Origin: UBA822 sp036336795
GTDB lineage: Bacteria; Gemmatimonadota; Gemmatimonadetes; Longimicrobiales; Gaopeijiaceae
Reading direction: 5' to 3'
Assembly (NCBI GenBank): GCA_036336795.1
Contig: JAYZFL010000017.1
Coordinates: 1 to 40,137 of the forward strand
DNA length: 40,137 nucleotides
Numbering within the stretch: the stretch's first letter is position 1; every line of letters begins with the position of its first letter. Below the pieces are notes generated by a model. The model did no database searches and was not told the DNA's origin. It saw only the letters and a program-made list of their open reading frames with translations. Both the position numbers and the translations under genes were made by a program. Shown here in pieces: positions 24,530 through 33,451 of the stretch.

Positions 24530-25486
24530 TCAGGAACTGATCAGTACTGACGGGTCAATGTTTCCTCCACTCACAACCGCTACGGTCTTTCGGTCGGCTG
24601 TGTCCACTTGGCCACTCAGTAAGGCAGCGACTGTTGCGGCACCAGAAAATTCGACGACTAGCCTCTGCTGAGACAGGAGGAACTCTGCGGCTTTCCGAAT
24701 AGACTCTTCCTCGACTAGAACGATGTCGTCGACGAATTCGCGCACGTGTAAGAAAGTAAGATCACCGGTTCGGACTGGAAGGAGACCGTCCGCGATCGAT
24801 TCACTGCGGTCAAGTGTCACAGGCGCACGAGCGTCGAGTGCTGCCTTCATTGACGCTCCGCCTATAGGTTCGACGCCCAGAATGCGAAGATCGGGGCGGA
24901 GGCGGCGGAGGGCCGTGGCGCATCCACTACAGAGTCCACCACCACCGATGGGCACGAGAACAGTCTGGAACGTGCTCCAGTCCTCTGCGATCTCGAGTCC
25001 GACAGTGCCCTGCCCTGCGATGATCTGTGCATCATCGAAGGGAGGTACCATGACTAGGCCCTCGGCCTCGGCGATTGCTTCCGCCCGTACTTTCCGCTCA
25101 ATCGAAGTGGTTCCTTCAAGATAGACCTGCGCGCCCAGTCGGTCTGCTCCTTCACGCTTGATCATTGGGGATGTCACCGGCATCACAACGACAGATCGGA
25201 CACTGTGGAGTCGTGCGGCAAGGGCTACCGCCTGCGCGTGGTTTCCGGACGAGTAGGTGATGACACCTTTCGAGCGATTCTGCTCGGGGATTTGTGCAAC
25301 AAAGTTGTACGCGCCCCGAATCTTGAAAGAGCCAGCCCTTTGAAGGGATTCCAACTTCAGGCGAATCTCGCCGCCCAACTCACTCTGTAGGGCGGTGGCG
25401 GGGTACAGAGGTGTGCGGATTACTGCCGAGCTAATGCGCTTGTGAGCTTCCCGAATAGCGGCTAGATCGACTAGACCTTCTTTCAC
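24530..25486 (-). CDS. Threonine/serine ammonia-lyase (PLP-dependent, no ACT domain)
   Basis: 318 residues. ATG overlapping the gyrA stop by 4 bases. Fold-type II PLP enzyme: Schiff-base Lys55 in GSFKIRGAYNF, substrate loop SSGNHAQAVA (79-88), and phosphate-binding GGGGLCSG (181-188). It deaminates threonine to 2-oxobutanoate (and serine to pyruvate). The length of about 320 without a C-terminal regulatory domain fits the catabolic TdcB type or serine/threonine dehydratases rather than long IlvA. A related serine racemase function cannot be excluded from sequence. The tight coupling to gyrA is unusual. Confidence 0.9.
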   Translation of the reverse strand: MKEGLVDLAAIREAHKRISSAVIRTPLYPATALQSELGGEIRLKLESLQRAGSFKIRGAYNFVAQIPEQNRSKGVITYSSGNHAQAVALAARLHSVRSVVVMPVTSPMIKREGADRLGAQVYLEGTTSIERKVRAEAIAEAEGLVMVPPFDDAQIIAGQGTVGLEIAEDWSTFQTVLVPIGGGGLCSGCATALRRLRPDLRILGVEPIGGASMKAALDARAPVTLDRSESIADGLLPVRTGDLTFLHVREFVDDIVLVEEESIRKAAEFLLSQQRLVVEFSGAATVAALLSGQVDTADRKTVAVVSGGNIDPSVLISS

Positions 25487-27978
25487 TTTTCTTCGCCGCT
25501 GTCGTTTGCAGGTTCCTCAGCTTCCTCGTCAGAGCCATTCTCGGGAATCACGCGGGCCACGTCCATCACGGAGTCGCCCTCATCAAGATTTATGAGGCGG
25601 ACACCCTGAGTCCTCCGACCCATCACGCTAATCTCGTCGATCCTTTGTCGGTTGATCACTCCGTTACGGGTGATCACCATGAGCTGGTCCTCTGGGATAA
25701 CCGATTTGATAGCAACGACCTTTCCGGTTTTTTCGTTCGTCTTCAGGTTGATCACCCCTTTCCCGCCGCGTTTTTGAAATCGATACGCGTCGATCTGGGA
25801 GCGCTTACCCATGCCCGACTCTGAGACGACGAGGAGCGTGGTGTCTTCACGAGCAACGACCACCATCCCAACCACGTGGTCTGCCTTACCGAGACGTACG
25901 CCGCGGACACCCTCGGTGGTACGGCCCATGCTGCGGGCATCCCCCTCATTGAACCGGATCGCCAATCCGTTACGTGTGGCAAGGATCACTTCATTGTCTT
26001 CGTCCGTGATCTTGACATCGATGAGCTCGTCACCTTCACGAATGTTGATACCGATGAGACCGACAGAGCGGACGTTTCCGTACGCGGAAAGCGGCGTCTT
26101 CTTAACTTTGCCGCGCCTTGTGCAGAACAGGAGGTAGCGGTTGTCCGAGAATTCTCGCACGGGTACCACCGCCGCGATCTCATCAGTGGGGCCGAGGTTG
26201 AGCAGGTTGACGATCGGCCTTCCTCGGGAGTGGCGACTAGCGGCCGGCACCTGCCACACTTTGAGCCAATAACAGAGACCCGATCTCGTGAAGATCATGA
26301 GGTACTCGTGAGCAGAGGCGACGAAGAGGTGCTCCACCCAGTCCTCGTCCTTGGTCACCATTCCTTTGAGCCCTCGGCCGCCCCTCCTTTGAGCCCGATA
26401 AGTATCGATTTCAGTTCTCTTCACGTATCCCTCATGGGAGACCGTGATGACCATCTCTTCGTCGGCGATCAGGTCCTCTACTGAGAGAGACGATGAGTCA
26501 CCGATGATCTCACTCCGACGGTCATCCCCGAACTTCTTATCGATGGCTGTCAGCTCGTCGGAGATGATTTCCATCCGCCGCTCACGGCTTTCGAGGATCC
26601 CGGTAAGCTCCTTGATCGTGGCGCGGATAGTAGCGAGCTCCACCTCGAGTTTCTCCATCTCCAAACCGGTAAGCCTGGCGAGCCTCATATCGAGGATCGC
26701 CTTGGCTTGGCGCTCGGAAAGTTCGAAGGATTCCTGTAGCCGCGCGGATGCCACTTCGGTGTCTTTCGAACCCCTGATGATCTTGACCACTTCGTCGATG
26801 TTGTCGACAGCGATCTTGAGGCCCTCAAGGAGGTGTTCGCGGTCCTCGGCTTTGGCTAGGTCGAATGTGGTACGACGCACGACCACAGTGTGTCTATGAT
26901 CGATGAAATGCTCGAGTATTGCGCGCAGTGGGAGTACCCGAGGTACTCCATCAACGAGTGCCAGAAGGATCGTACCGAAGGTCGACTGCATTTGCGTGTG
27001 CTTGTACAGCTGGTTCAGCACGATCTGGGGGATAGTATCCCTCTTGAGCTCGATTACGATGCGGAGTCCGTCCCGGTCCGACTCGTCTCTCATGTTCCTG
27101 ATGTCGGTGAGTTTCTTGTCTCGTACGAGATCGGCGATTTGCTGGATCAGACGGGACTTATTGACCATGAATGGGATCTCGGTCACGACGATCCGATCTG
27201 ACTCGCCGTCCAGTTCTTCGACATCGGCTTTGGCGCGCATCACGATGCGGCCCCGCCCCGTACGGTAGGCTTCCTCGATACCTTCCCGGCCGCAGATGTA
27301 AGCACCGGTGGGGAAGTCCGGGCCGCTCACGAGGCTCTCCAGTTCCTCCTGTGGCAGCGTGGGATCATCGATCAGAGCCTTGGTAGCCGATACGACTTCA
27401 CGCAGGTTGTGAGGTGGAATGTTGGTTGCCATCCCCACCGCAATTCCTGAGCTTCCGTTGATCAGCAAGTTTGGGACCTTCGCCGGAAGCACGGTCGGCT
27501 CCTCGAGGCGCCCATCGAAGTTTGGAGTGAACGCGACGGTGTCCTTGTCGATGTCCTCCAGTAGTTCTGTCGCCATTCCCGTCAGGCGGGCCTCGGTGTA
27601 ACGGTAGGCCGCGGCCGAGTCTCCGTCGATCGACCCGAAATTTCCCTGCCCGTCGACGAGGGGGTAACGGAGCGAGAAGTCCTGTGCCATCCGGACCATG
27701 GAGTCGTAAATGGACGAATCGCCGTGCGGGTGGTACTTACCGAGAACCTCGCCCACCACGGTCGCGGCTTTCTTGTATCCCCGTCCGGGGCTCAGGCCCA
27801 ACCCACTCATCCCGAACAGAATGCGCCGGTGAACTGGTTTCAAGCCGTCACGAACATCGGGGAGCGCCCTCTGTACGATCACGCTCATTGAGTAGTCGAT
27901 GAAGGATTCCCGCATTTCGTCCACCACTCGGCGCTCTAGAACGTTCCTGCCGCCCGGGAGAATTTCGTCACTTGCCAT
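25483..27978 (-). CDS. gyrA: DNA gyrase subunit A
   Basis: 831 residues. ATG at 27978 with AAGG 8 bases upstream. With GyrB it introduces negative supercoils. Catalytic Tyr127 lies in AAYRYTEARL. The quinolone-determining stretch reads HGDSSIYDSMVRMAQ, so Ser88 and Asp92 (E. coli Ser83, Asp87) are the sensitive-type residues. The GyrA box QRRGGRGLKG near residue 540 and a six-bladed C-terminal domain mark gyrase rather than ParC. The tail is acidic (about the last 20 residues, DEEAEEPANDSGEE), as in some regulated GyrA tails. gyrB is absent. It is first in an operon with threonine dehydratase and HAD phosphatase. Confidence 0.97.
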   Translation of the reverse strand: MASDEILPGGRNVLERRVVDEMRESFIDYSMSVIVQRALPDVRDGLKPVHRRILFGMSGLGLSPGRGYKKAATVVGEVLGKYHPHGDSSIYDSMVRMAQDFSLRYPLVDGQGNFGSIDGDSAAAYRYTEARLTGMATELLEDIDKDTVAFTPNFDGRLEEPTVLPAKVPNLLINGSSGIAVGMATNIPPHNLREVVSATKALIDDPTLPQEELESLVSGPDFPTGAYICGREGIEEAYRTGRGRIVMRAKADVEELDGESDRIVVTEIPFMVNKSRLIQQIADLVRDKKLTDIRNMRDESDRDGLRIVIELKRDTIPQIVLNQLYKHTQMQSTFGTILLALVDGVPRVLPLRAILEHFIDHRHTVVVRRTTFDLAKAEDREHLLEGLKIAVDNIDEVVKIIRGSKDTEVASARLQESFELSERQAKAILDMRLARLTGLEMEKLEVELATIRATIKELTGILESRERRMEIISDELTAIDKKFGDDRRSEIIGDSSSLSVEDLIADEEMVITVSHEGYVKRTEIDTYRAQRRGGRGLKGMVTKDEDWVEHLFVASAHEYLMIFTRSGLCYWLKVWQVPAASRHSRGRPIVNLLNLGPTDEIAAVVPVREFSDNRYLLFCTRRGKVKKTPLSAYGNVRSVGLIGINIREGDELIDVKITDEDNEVILATRNGLAIRFNEGDARSMGRTTEGVRGVRLGKADHVVGMVVVAREDTTLLVVSESGMGKRSQIDAYRFQKRGGKGVINLKTNEKTGKVVAIKSVIPEDQLMVITRNGVINRQRIDEISVMGRRTQGVRLINLDEGDSVMDVARVIPENGSDEEAEEPANDSGEEK

Positions 27979-28540
27979 TTACTTTGCCTTGAGAAACTGC
28001 CAACCGGTATCGGTCGGGCGGGTGGAAGCGACGCTAAGGGTAGGGTCTACAAGCTCGTCGCCGGTGAGAAAAAATCGGATGGAGATGGCTTCGGGGATGC
28101 GTCTCAAAGAGGTTCCGCGAAGGAATCGTCAAATGTGCCTTAAGTCGTTGCAAATTAACGTACAAGGGGATCCCGGACAAGCCGAAGGGAGCCTCCCAGA
28201 AGACTGTCGATTGGGAGAGGTTACCCGTTTCCTGGACGTCGGTCAGCCTCCCCGTAGAAGAGATATGAAATGAGAATTCAGACGTAGGACATCCCACACA
28301 GGATCCGTCCTAGTCACAGTGAGCTGTCACGAGGTCTAGGGGGGGATTGCGGCAGCACCATACACATGTACGTCTTCAGCCACAAATGGCGAAAAGATGC
28401 ACCCACTTTCGTCGTCGAAACCATAGCTCACGGTGGGCAACTCCAAGGCACCGAGGGGTTGCGTTCGGAGAGAGTGGATGTGCCAACGTAGTTAAGATGC
28501 CAGGCGTCTAACGGTGAAGAAATTGGATACCGCCGAAGGA
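27979..28540. other. 562-base gap between uvrA and gyrA
   Basis: Both flanking genes run on the minus strand, so this is the gyrA leader plus the uvrA 3' region. An 87-codon minus-strand frame (28034-28297) has no recognisable family and an unusual His/Pro/Arg-rich end. A hairpin of TAGGAC (28285-28290) with GTCCTA, plus inner TCC/GGA pairs, is the best local structure. No tRNA, 6S, SRP or RNase P signature was seen, and no clear promoter. Confidence 0.4.
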
Positions 28541-31387
28541 TCAGTCACCTTCATGGGCTTCTTGTACCAGTACGTCAGTTAGCCACCGTCCGGTGACGCT
28601 CTCGGAAGTCGATGCCACGTCCTCTGGTCGACCCATGACTACAACATGGCCCCCGCGATGACCGGCGCCCGGACCGAGATCAATGATCCAATCAGCTGTC
28701 TTGGCGACGTCCAAGTTATGCTCGATGACGACGACGGTGTTTCCTGTGTCCACCAACCGGTCAAGAACCCCCAGAAGCTTTCGTATGTCATTTCCGGACA
28801 AGCCAGTTGTGGGCTCATCCAGAATGTAGAGTTTGTGCCCCTGCTTACCGGAAACCCCAGCAAGCTCTCGGGCGATCTTGAGTCGCTGCGCTTCTCCACC
28901 CGACAACGTTGGTGCTGGCTGCCCGAGTTTCAGATATCCAAGGCCCACCTCCTGCAGGTGCCATAGAATCCGCCCGAGCTTATCCTGGGTAATAAAGAAT
29001 CGGATCGCTTCGTCGATCGTGAGTTCGAGCACCTGAGACACGTTTCTTCCCTTGAAGAGTACGTCCAGCATCTCCGGACGATAGCGAGTACCACGGCACG
29101 TGTCGCAACGGACGTAGACGTCTGCCATGAAGATCATTTCGATCTTAACTTGGCCAGCTCCCTTACAATCCTTACAGCGTCCGCCCTCCACATTGAACGA
29201 GAAGTGGCCCGCACCGTAACCGCGTTCTTGGGATAACGGTTGAGCCGCGAAGAGCCTCCGGACTTCGTCCCACGCCTTGATGTATGTGACCGGGTTGGAT
29301 CGTGGTGTCCGTCCGATGGGGGATTGATCCACCAAGATCACATCATCGAGCAGGGCGGCCCCGTCCAGGGAAACAAACTCGCCGACTGTTTCTCCGAGGT
29401 GCGCTTTGGCGGTAGTGTCACCCCCTTTAAGCTTTCGCTCGAGAGCACGATATAGGATGTCATGGACGAGCGTGGATTTTCCCGATCCGGAGACTCCGGT
29501 TACCACGGTCATCGCGCCCAGGGGCAAGTCAATGTCGACGTCCTGCAGGTTATGTAGACGGCCACCCCGCAGACTCAAATGATTCCGATCCACGGGTCGG
29601 CGACTTTTTGGAACCGGAATCGCCGCCCGCCCCGAAATGTAGAGTCCCGTAGCGCTGTTGGTTCCGGCGAGGTCCGCGGGGGTTCCTTGGAAGACCACCT
29701 CGCCGCCCTTCTCTCCTGATGTGGGCCCCAATTCGAGGACATGGTCTGCCTCCCGAATGACGAGGGGATCGTGCTCCACCACGAGCACTGAATTTCCCTG
29801 GTCTCGAAGCTGACCCAGAAGTGAAAGAAGTGCATTGGTGTCACTAGGGTGAAGACCCACTGTGGGTTCGTCGAGAACGTAGAGGGTATCTACCAGACGG
29901 GATCCGAGTGAGTTGGCGAGACTGATGCGCTGTGCTTCACCACCTGAGAGAGTGCGGGTTTGCCGGTCTAAAGATATATATCCGAGACCTACATCCACCA
30001 GAAATGCCACACGGGCACGGAGTTCACGGAGTATGGTTTCGGCGATCTGGCTTTCCATCTCGCTCAGCTCCAGACTCGCCACCCATTCCTGAATTTCATC
30101 GATCGGAAGCTTGCTGACGTCCGAGATGGAACGATTACCGATCCGGACATAGAGGGCGCAGGTCTGGATACGCGCCCCTTCACATGCCGGACACACGCGA
30201 GGACACTGGTATTGGCGGAGGAAAACCCGAATATACTGCTTATAGCGCTTTCGCTCCCGGGAGACCAGGAATGGAATGACACCTTTGAAGTTCTTTGCGC
30301 CGTAGAGCACACCTTCCTTGAAGTCCCTGGGTAGACTATGCCATGGGCTGTATAGTGACACACCCTGTGACAGGGTGAACGAGCGGAGGCGCTCGCGCTC
30401 GCGGTGGTACCGCGGCTTAGCCCAAGGGTCCACCGCTCCCTCGTCAATGGACTTCGAAGGGTTGGGCACGATAAGCTTAACGTCGTAGTCGAGTGTCGCG
30501 CCGAATCCTGTGCACGTTGGGCATGACCCGTAGGGATTGTTGAAGGAGAAAAGTTTCGGGGTCGGGTCGGAGAACTCGATCTCAGGATGCTTCGCGCACT
30601 GAAAGTGCTCTGTGAAGTTTAGACGCTCGGATACCCGTCCACTCGCACTGTCGTGTACCAGTACTAGAGCCTCTCCTTCGCCCTCCACAAAGCAGGTGCT
30701 TAGTGAATCCGCTAGCCGCTCACCGGCATCGGGAGAGTTCGTTAGCCGATCCACAACCACCAGCGCTTCTGCCGCTTGCGTGACGTCAAGATCGATGTAC
30801 TCGGACTTTCCAATTTCAGCGTCGTTGAGATGGATCAGTTGGCCGTCCACGAGTATTCGCAAGAACCCCATCCCTCGAAGATTTGTTACGATAAGCTCGT
30901 GTTTCATACGTTCGCTGAACTTGAGCGGGAAGGTGACCTGGATTTGGGTTCCTTTAGGTAGCCCGAGCACCCGGTCTACGGCCTCAGTTACCGTGTCGGG
31001 CCGTACCTGGTTATCACATTCCGGACAGTAGGTGCGTCCTATCCGTGCCCAGAGAAGCCGGAGATAATCATACACCTCCGTAGCGGTTCCCACGGTCGAG
31101 CGGCTTGACTTCGTGGGATTCTTTTGTTCAATGGCTACGGCGGGAGAGAGGCCTTCTACAGAATCGACGTCGGGCTTCTCCATCCGCTCCAGAAACTGTC
31201 TGGCGTACGTGGAAAGTGATTCGACGTACCGGCGCTGTCCCTCTGCGAACAATGTGTCCAGTGCGAGAGATGATTTTCCGGATCCCGATGGCCCCGTGAT
31301 GACCGTGAGGGCACGCCTGGGAATATCGATGTCCAGATTCTTGAGATTATGGTGGCGTGCTCCTCGAATGCTAATCCAGTCGTCCAT
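28541..31387 (-). CDS. uvrA: UvrABC system protein A
   Basis: 948 residues from the ATG at 31387; a TTG at 31423 would add a 12-residue extension not typical of UvrA. It recognises damage in nucleotide excision repair. Two ABC modules: Walker A GPSGSGKSSLALDTLFAEGQ near 32-50 and GVSGSGKSTLVHDIL later, with an LSGGEAQRI signature in each half. Zinc cysteine pairs: CPTC and CPAC in the first half, CKDC and CDTC in the second, plus CPEC near the start. The order is the normal full-length UvrA, and the short C-terminal tail is unremarkable. No ribosome site precedes 31387. It is divergent from the ABC exporter gene. Confidence 0.96.
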   Translation of the reverse strand: MDDWISIRGARHHNLKNLDIDIPRRALTVITGPSGSGKSSLALDTLFAEGQRRYVESLSTYARQFLERMEKPDVDSVEGLSPAVAIEQKNPTKSSRSTVGTATEVYDYLRLLWARIGRTYCPECDNQVRPDTVTEAVDRVLGLPKGTQIQVTFPLKFSERMKHELIVTNLRGMGFLRILVDGQLIHLNDAEIGKSEYIDLDVTQAAEALVVVDRLTNSPDAGERLADSLSTCFVEGEGEALVLVHDSASGRVSERLNFTEHFQCAKHPEIEFSDPTPKLFSFNNPYGSCPTCTGFGATLDYDVKLIVPNPSKSIDEGAVDPWAKPRYHRERERLRSFTLSQGVSLYSPWHSLPRDFKEGVLYGAKNFKGVIPFLVSRERKRYKQYIRVFLRQYQCPRVCPACEGARIQTCALYVRIGNRSISDVSKLPIDEIQEWVASLELSEMESQIAETILRELRARVAFLVDVGLGYISLDRQTRTLSGGEAQRISLANSLGSRLVDTLYVLDEPTVGLHPSDTNALLSLLGQLRDQGNSVLVVEHDPLVIREADHVLELGPTSGEKGGEVVFQGTPADLAGTNSATGLYISGRAAIPVPKSRRPVDRNHLSLRGGRLHNLQDVDIDLPLGAMTVVTGVSGSGKSTLVHDILYRALERKLKGGDTTAKAHLGETVGEFVSLDGAALLDDVILVDQSPIGRTPRSNPVTYIKAWDEVRRLFAAQPLSQERGYGAGHFSFNVEGGRCKDCKGAGQVKIEMIFMADVYVRCDTCRGTRYRPEMLDVLFKGRNVSQVLELTIDEAIRFFITQDKLGRILWHLQEVGLGYLKLGQPAPTLSGGEAQRLKIARELAGVSGKQGHKLYILDEPTTGLSGNDIRKLLGVLDRLVDTGNTVVVIEHNLDVAKTADWIIDLGPGAGHRGGHVVVMGRPEDVASTSESVTGRWLTDVLVQEAHEGD

Positions 31388-31511
31388 GGAAAGTAATAGC
31401 ACAGCAATTGCAAGATGGCGCAACGCAGCCTCTCCTCGGAACAGACCAATGAGCGTCGGGTAGGTCGACCCCTCCGGACTACCATCAAGGACTCAGCGAA
31501 CGCAGAGAAGA

Positions 31512-33323
31512 GTGTCGGGATTCCAAGACGACTTCCAGGAAGAGGAGATACTCGGGAAGGCGTATGACGCCCGCCTGATGAGACGGCTTCTTCGCTACCT
31601 TAGGCCCTATTGGTGGCAGGTCGCTTGGGCCGTTGTTTTCCTGGTCGCCTGGTCACTTCTTCAGATCGTAGGTCCGTGGCTGACGCAGGTCGCTGTGGAC
31701 CAGGCCATTCCGGGTGGTGACGTTTCGCTCCTGGTCAAGCTCGCAGCCGCTTTCTTGGCAGCTAACATAGCTGGATTCTTTCTACAATACGCCCAGACCC
31801 TACTCGCCACCTGGCTGGGCCAGCGGGTCATGTATGACCTGAGAACACAAATCTTCGCAAAGCTCCAGCGACTGGATCTACGTTTTTTCGACCAGAATCC
31901 CGTGGGGCGTCTAATGACGAGAATCACCAGTGACGTTGAGACCTTGAACGAACTTTTCAGCTCTGGTGTCGTGGCAGTTTTCGGGGACGTATTCACTTTG
32001 GCCTTTATTCTGTCCGCGATGATTTATATGGACTGGAAGCTCGCGCTAGTCACTTTTAGCGTGCTCCCGTTTGTGGCCCTCACGGCATTTGTTTTTCGCT
32101 CGAAGGTTCGTTCTGTTTACCGGGAGATCCGCGTGCAATTGGCCCGGATTAACGCTTATTTGCACGAACGGATCACCGGAATCACCGTGGTCAAACTGTT
32201 CAGTCGGGAAGAGGCCGATGCGAAGCGGCACGCCGAGATCAATCAAGACTACCTAGAGGCGCATCTTAGGTCGATTACCTACTACGCGCTTTTTTACCCT
32301 ATCATCGAACTTTTAACGGCAGTTGCTCTGGCGCTGATTATCTGGAGGGGTGGAGCGTCTATCCTGGAGGGAGTGCTGACCGTGGGAGTCCTCGCGGCAT
32401 TCATCCAATACGCCCGCCGTTTCTTCCGGCCCATCCAGGATCTTTCGGAGAAATACAACCTTCTTCAAGGTGCCATGGCGTCATCCGAGAGGATCTTTCG
32501 ACTACTTGATCAGGTGATTGAGACGGACGATCCTGAAGCGCCCGTCGATCTCCCGGCCGTGGTGCGGGGGGAAATTGAGTTCCAGAACGTCTGGTTTGCA
32601 TACAGAAAGGACGATCTGGACAAGTGGGATTGGGTTCTGAAGGGTGTAAGCTTCAAGGCTGAACCCCATGAACGGCTTGCCATCGTGGGTCATACCGGAG
32701 CTGGAAAGACCACGATCATCAATCTACTCATGCGGTTCTACGATCCCCAGAAGGGTTGCATCTTGCTCGACGGTGTACCCATCGACCAACTACGTCTTGA
32801 CGATCTTCGTGAGCATATCGGTCTGGTCCTCCAGGACGTGTTTCTCTTCAGTAAGGACATCAGCTACAACATTCGACTCGAGGGCGACGGCATCACAGAG
32901 GAGCGGGTTCGTGTGGCGGCAAAGCGAATCGGCGCGGAGCCCTTCATCGAACGTCTTCCGAGGGGATACGATCAGGAACTCGGAGAGAGGGGTGAGACGA
33001 TATCGGTCGGAGAGCGCCAACTTGTCTCGTTCGCGCGCGCACTTGCGTTTGATTCTCGAGTATTAGTGTTGGACGAAGCCACCAGCTCGGTAGACTCAGA
33101 GATCGAAGCGCGAATCGAAGAGGCTACAAACGAGCTCATGGCCGACAGAACCTCCATCGTCATCGCCCACCGACTTTCTACGGTGCAGGGGGCTGACCAC
33201 ATCATCGTTCTCCACCACGGAGAGCTGTGTGAGTCGGGGACGCACGAAGAGTTGTTGGAGAAAGAAGGTCTCTATGCTCGACTCCACGAACTGCAATTCC
33301 TGAGGACTCCGGTGCTACAGTGA
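31512..33323 (+). CDS. ABC transporter, fused permease and ATPase (exporter type)
   Basis: 603 residues, GTG start. An N-terminal six-helix exporter domain (about 25-320) is followed by a nucleotide-binding domain with Walker A GHTGAGKTT, Q-loop LVLQDVFLFS, a variant signature ISVGERQLVSFARAL instead of LSGGQ, Walker B VLVLDEATSSVD with the catalytic Glu, and H-loop IVIAHRLST. The intact Glu and His indicate an ATPase-competent half-transporter that could work as a homodimer. This SVG-Q-type signature is common in the YheH/SmdB-like multidrug and lipid exporter group. Substrate unknown; MsbA-like lipid flipping is possible in a diderm but not shown. No partner half-transporter is adjacent. 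Confidence 0.92.
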   Translation: MSGFQDDFQEEEILGKAYDARLMRRLLRYLRPYWWQVAWAVVFLVAWSLLQIVGPWLTQVAVDQAIPGGDVSLLVKLAAAFLAANIAGFFLQYAQTLLATWLGQRVMYDLRTQIFAKLQRLDLRFFDQNPVGRLMTRITSDVETLNELFSSGVVAVFGDVFTLAFILSAMIYMDWKLALVTFSVLPFVALTAFVFRSKVRSVYREIRVQLARINAYLHERITGITVVKLFSREEADAKRHAEINQDYLEAHLRSITYYALFYPIIELLTAVALALIIWRGGASILEGVLTVGVLAAFIQYARRFFRPIQDLSEKYNLLQGAMASSERIFRLLDQVIETDDPEAPVDLPAVVRGEIEFQNVWFAYRKDDLDKWDWVLKGVSFKAEPHERLAIVGHTGAGKTTIINLLMRFYDPQKGCILLDGVPIDQLRLDDLREHIGLVLQDVFLFSKDISYNIRLEGDGITEERVRVAAKRIGAEPFIERLPRGYDQELGERGETISVGERQLVSFARALAFDSRVLVLDEATSSVDSEIEARIEEATNELMADRTSIVIAHRLSTVQGADHIIVLHHGELCESGTHEELLEKEGLYARLHELQFLRTPVLQ

Positions 33324-33451
33324 ATGGTGGTCGTCACAGTGCCTCGAGACGGTAGAGAAAGTTGGAGCATAGCTGTTAGGCCGACACCCGATCCTTGCGC
33401 CGGTATATTCCGAGGGGATACTTCATGCTTCGAGTGATTGCGGCGTGTTCC

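Noticed and set aside
25876..26484. 202-codon plus-strand frame inside gyrA
   Set aside because: It is antisense to a highly conserved gyrase domain and has no recognisable motif.
28034..28297. 87-codon minus-strand frame in the uvrA-gyrA gap
   Set aside because: It has no recognised family and a low-quality Arg/His/Pro-rich end, so it is left as part of the gap rather than called a gene.
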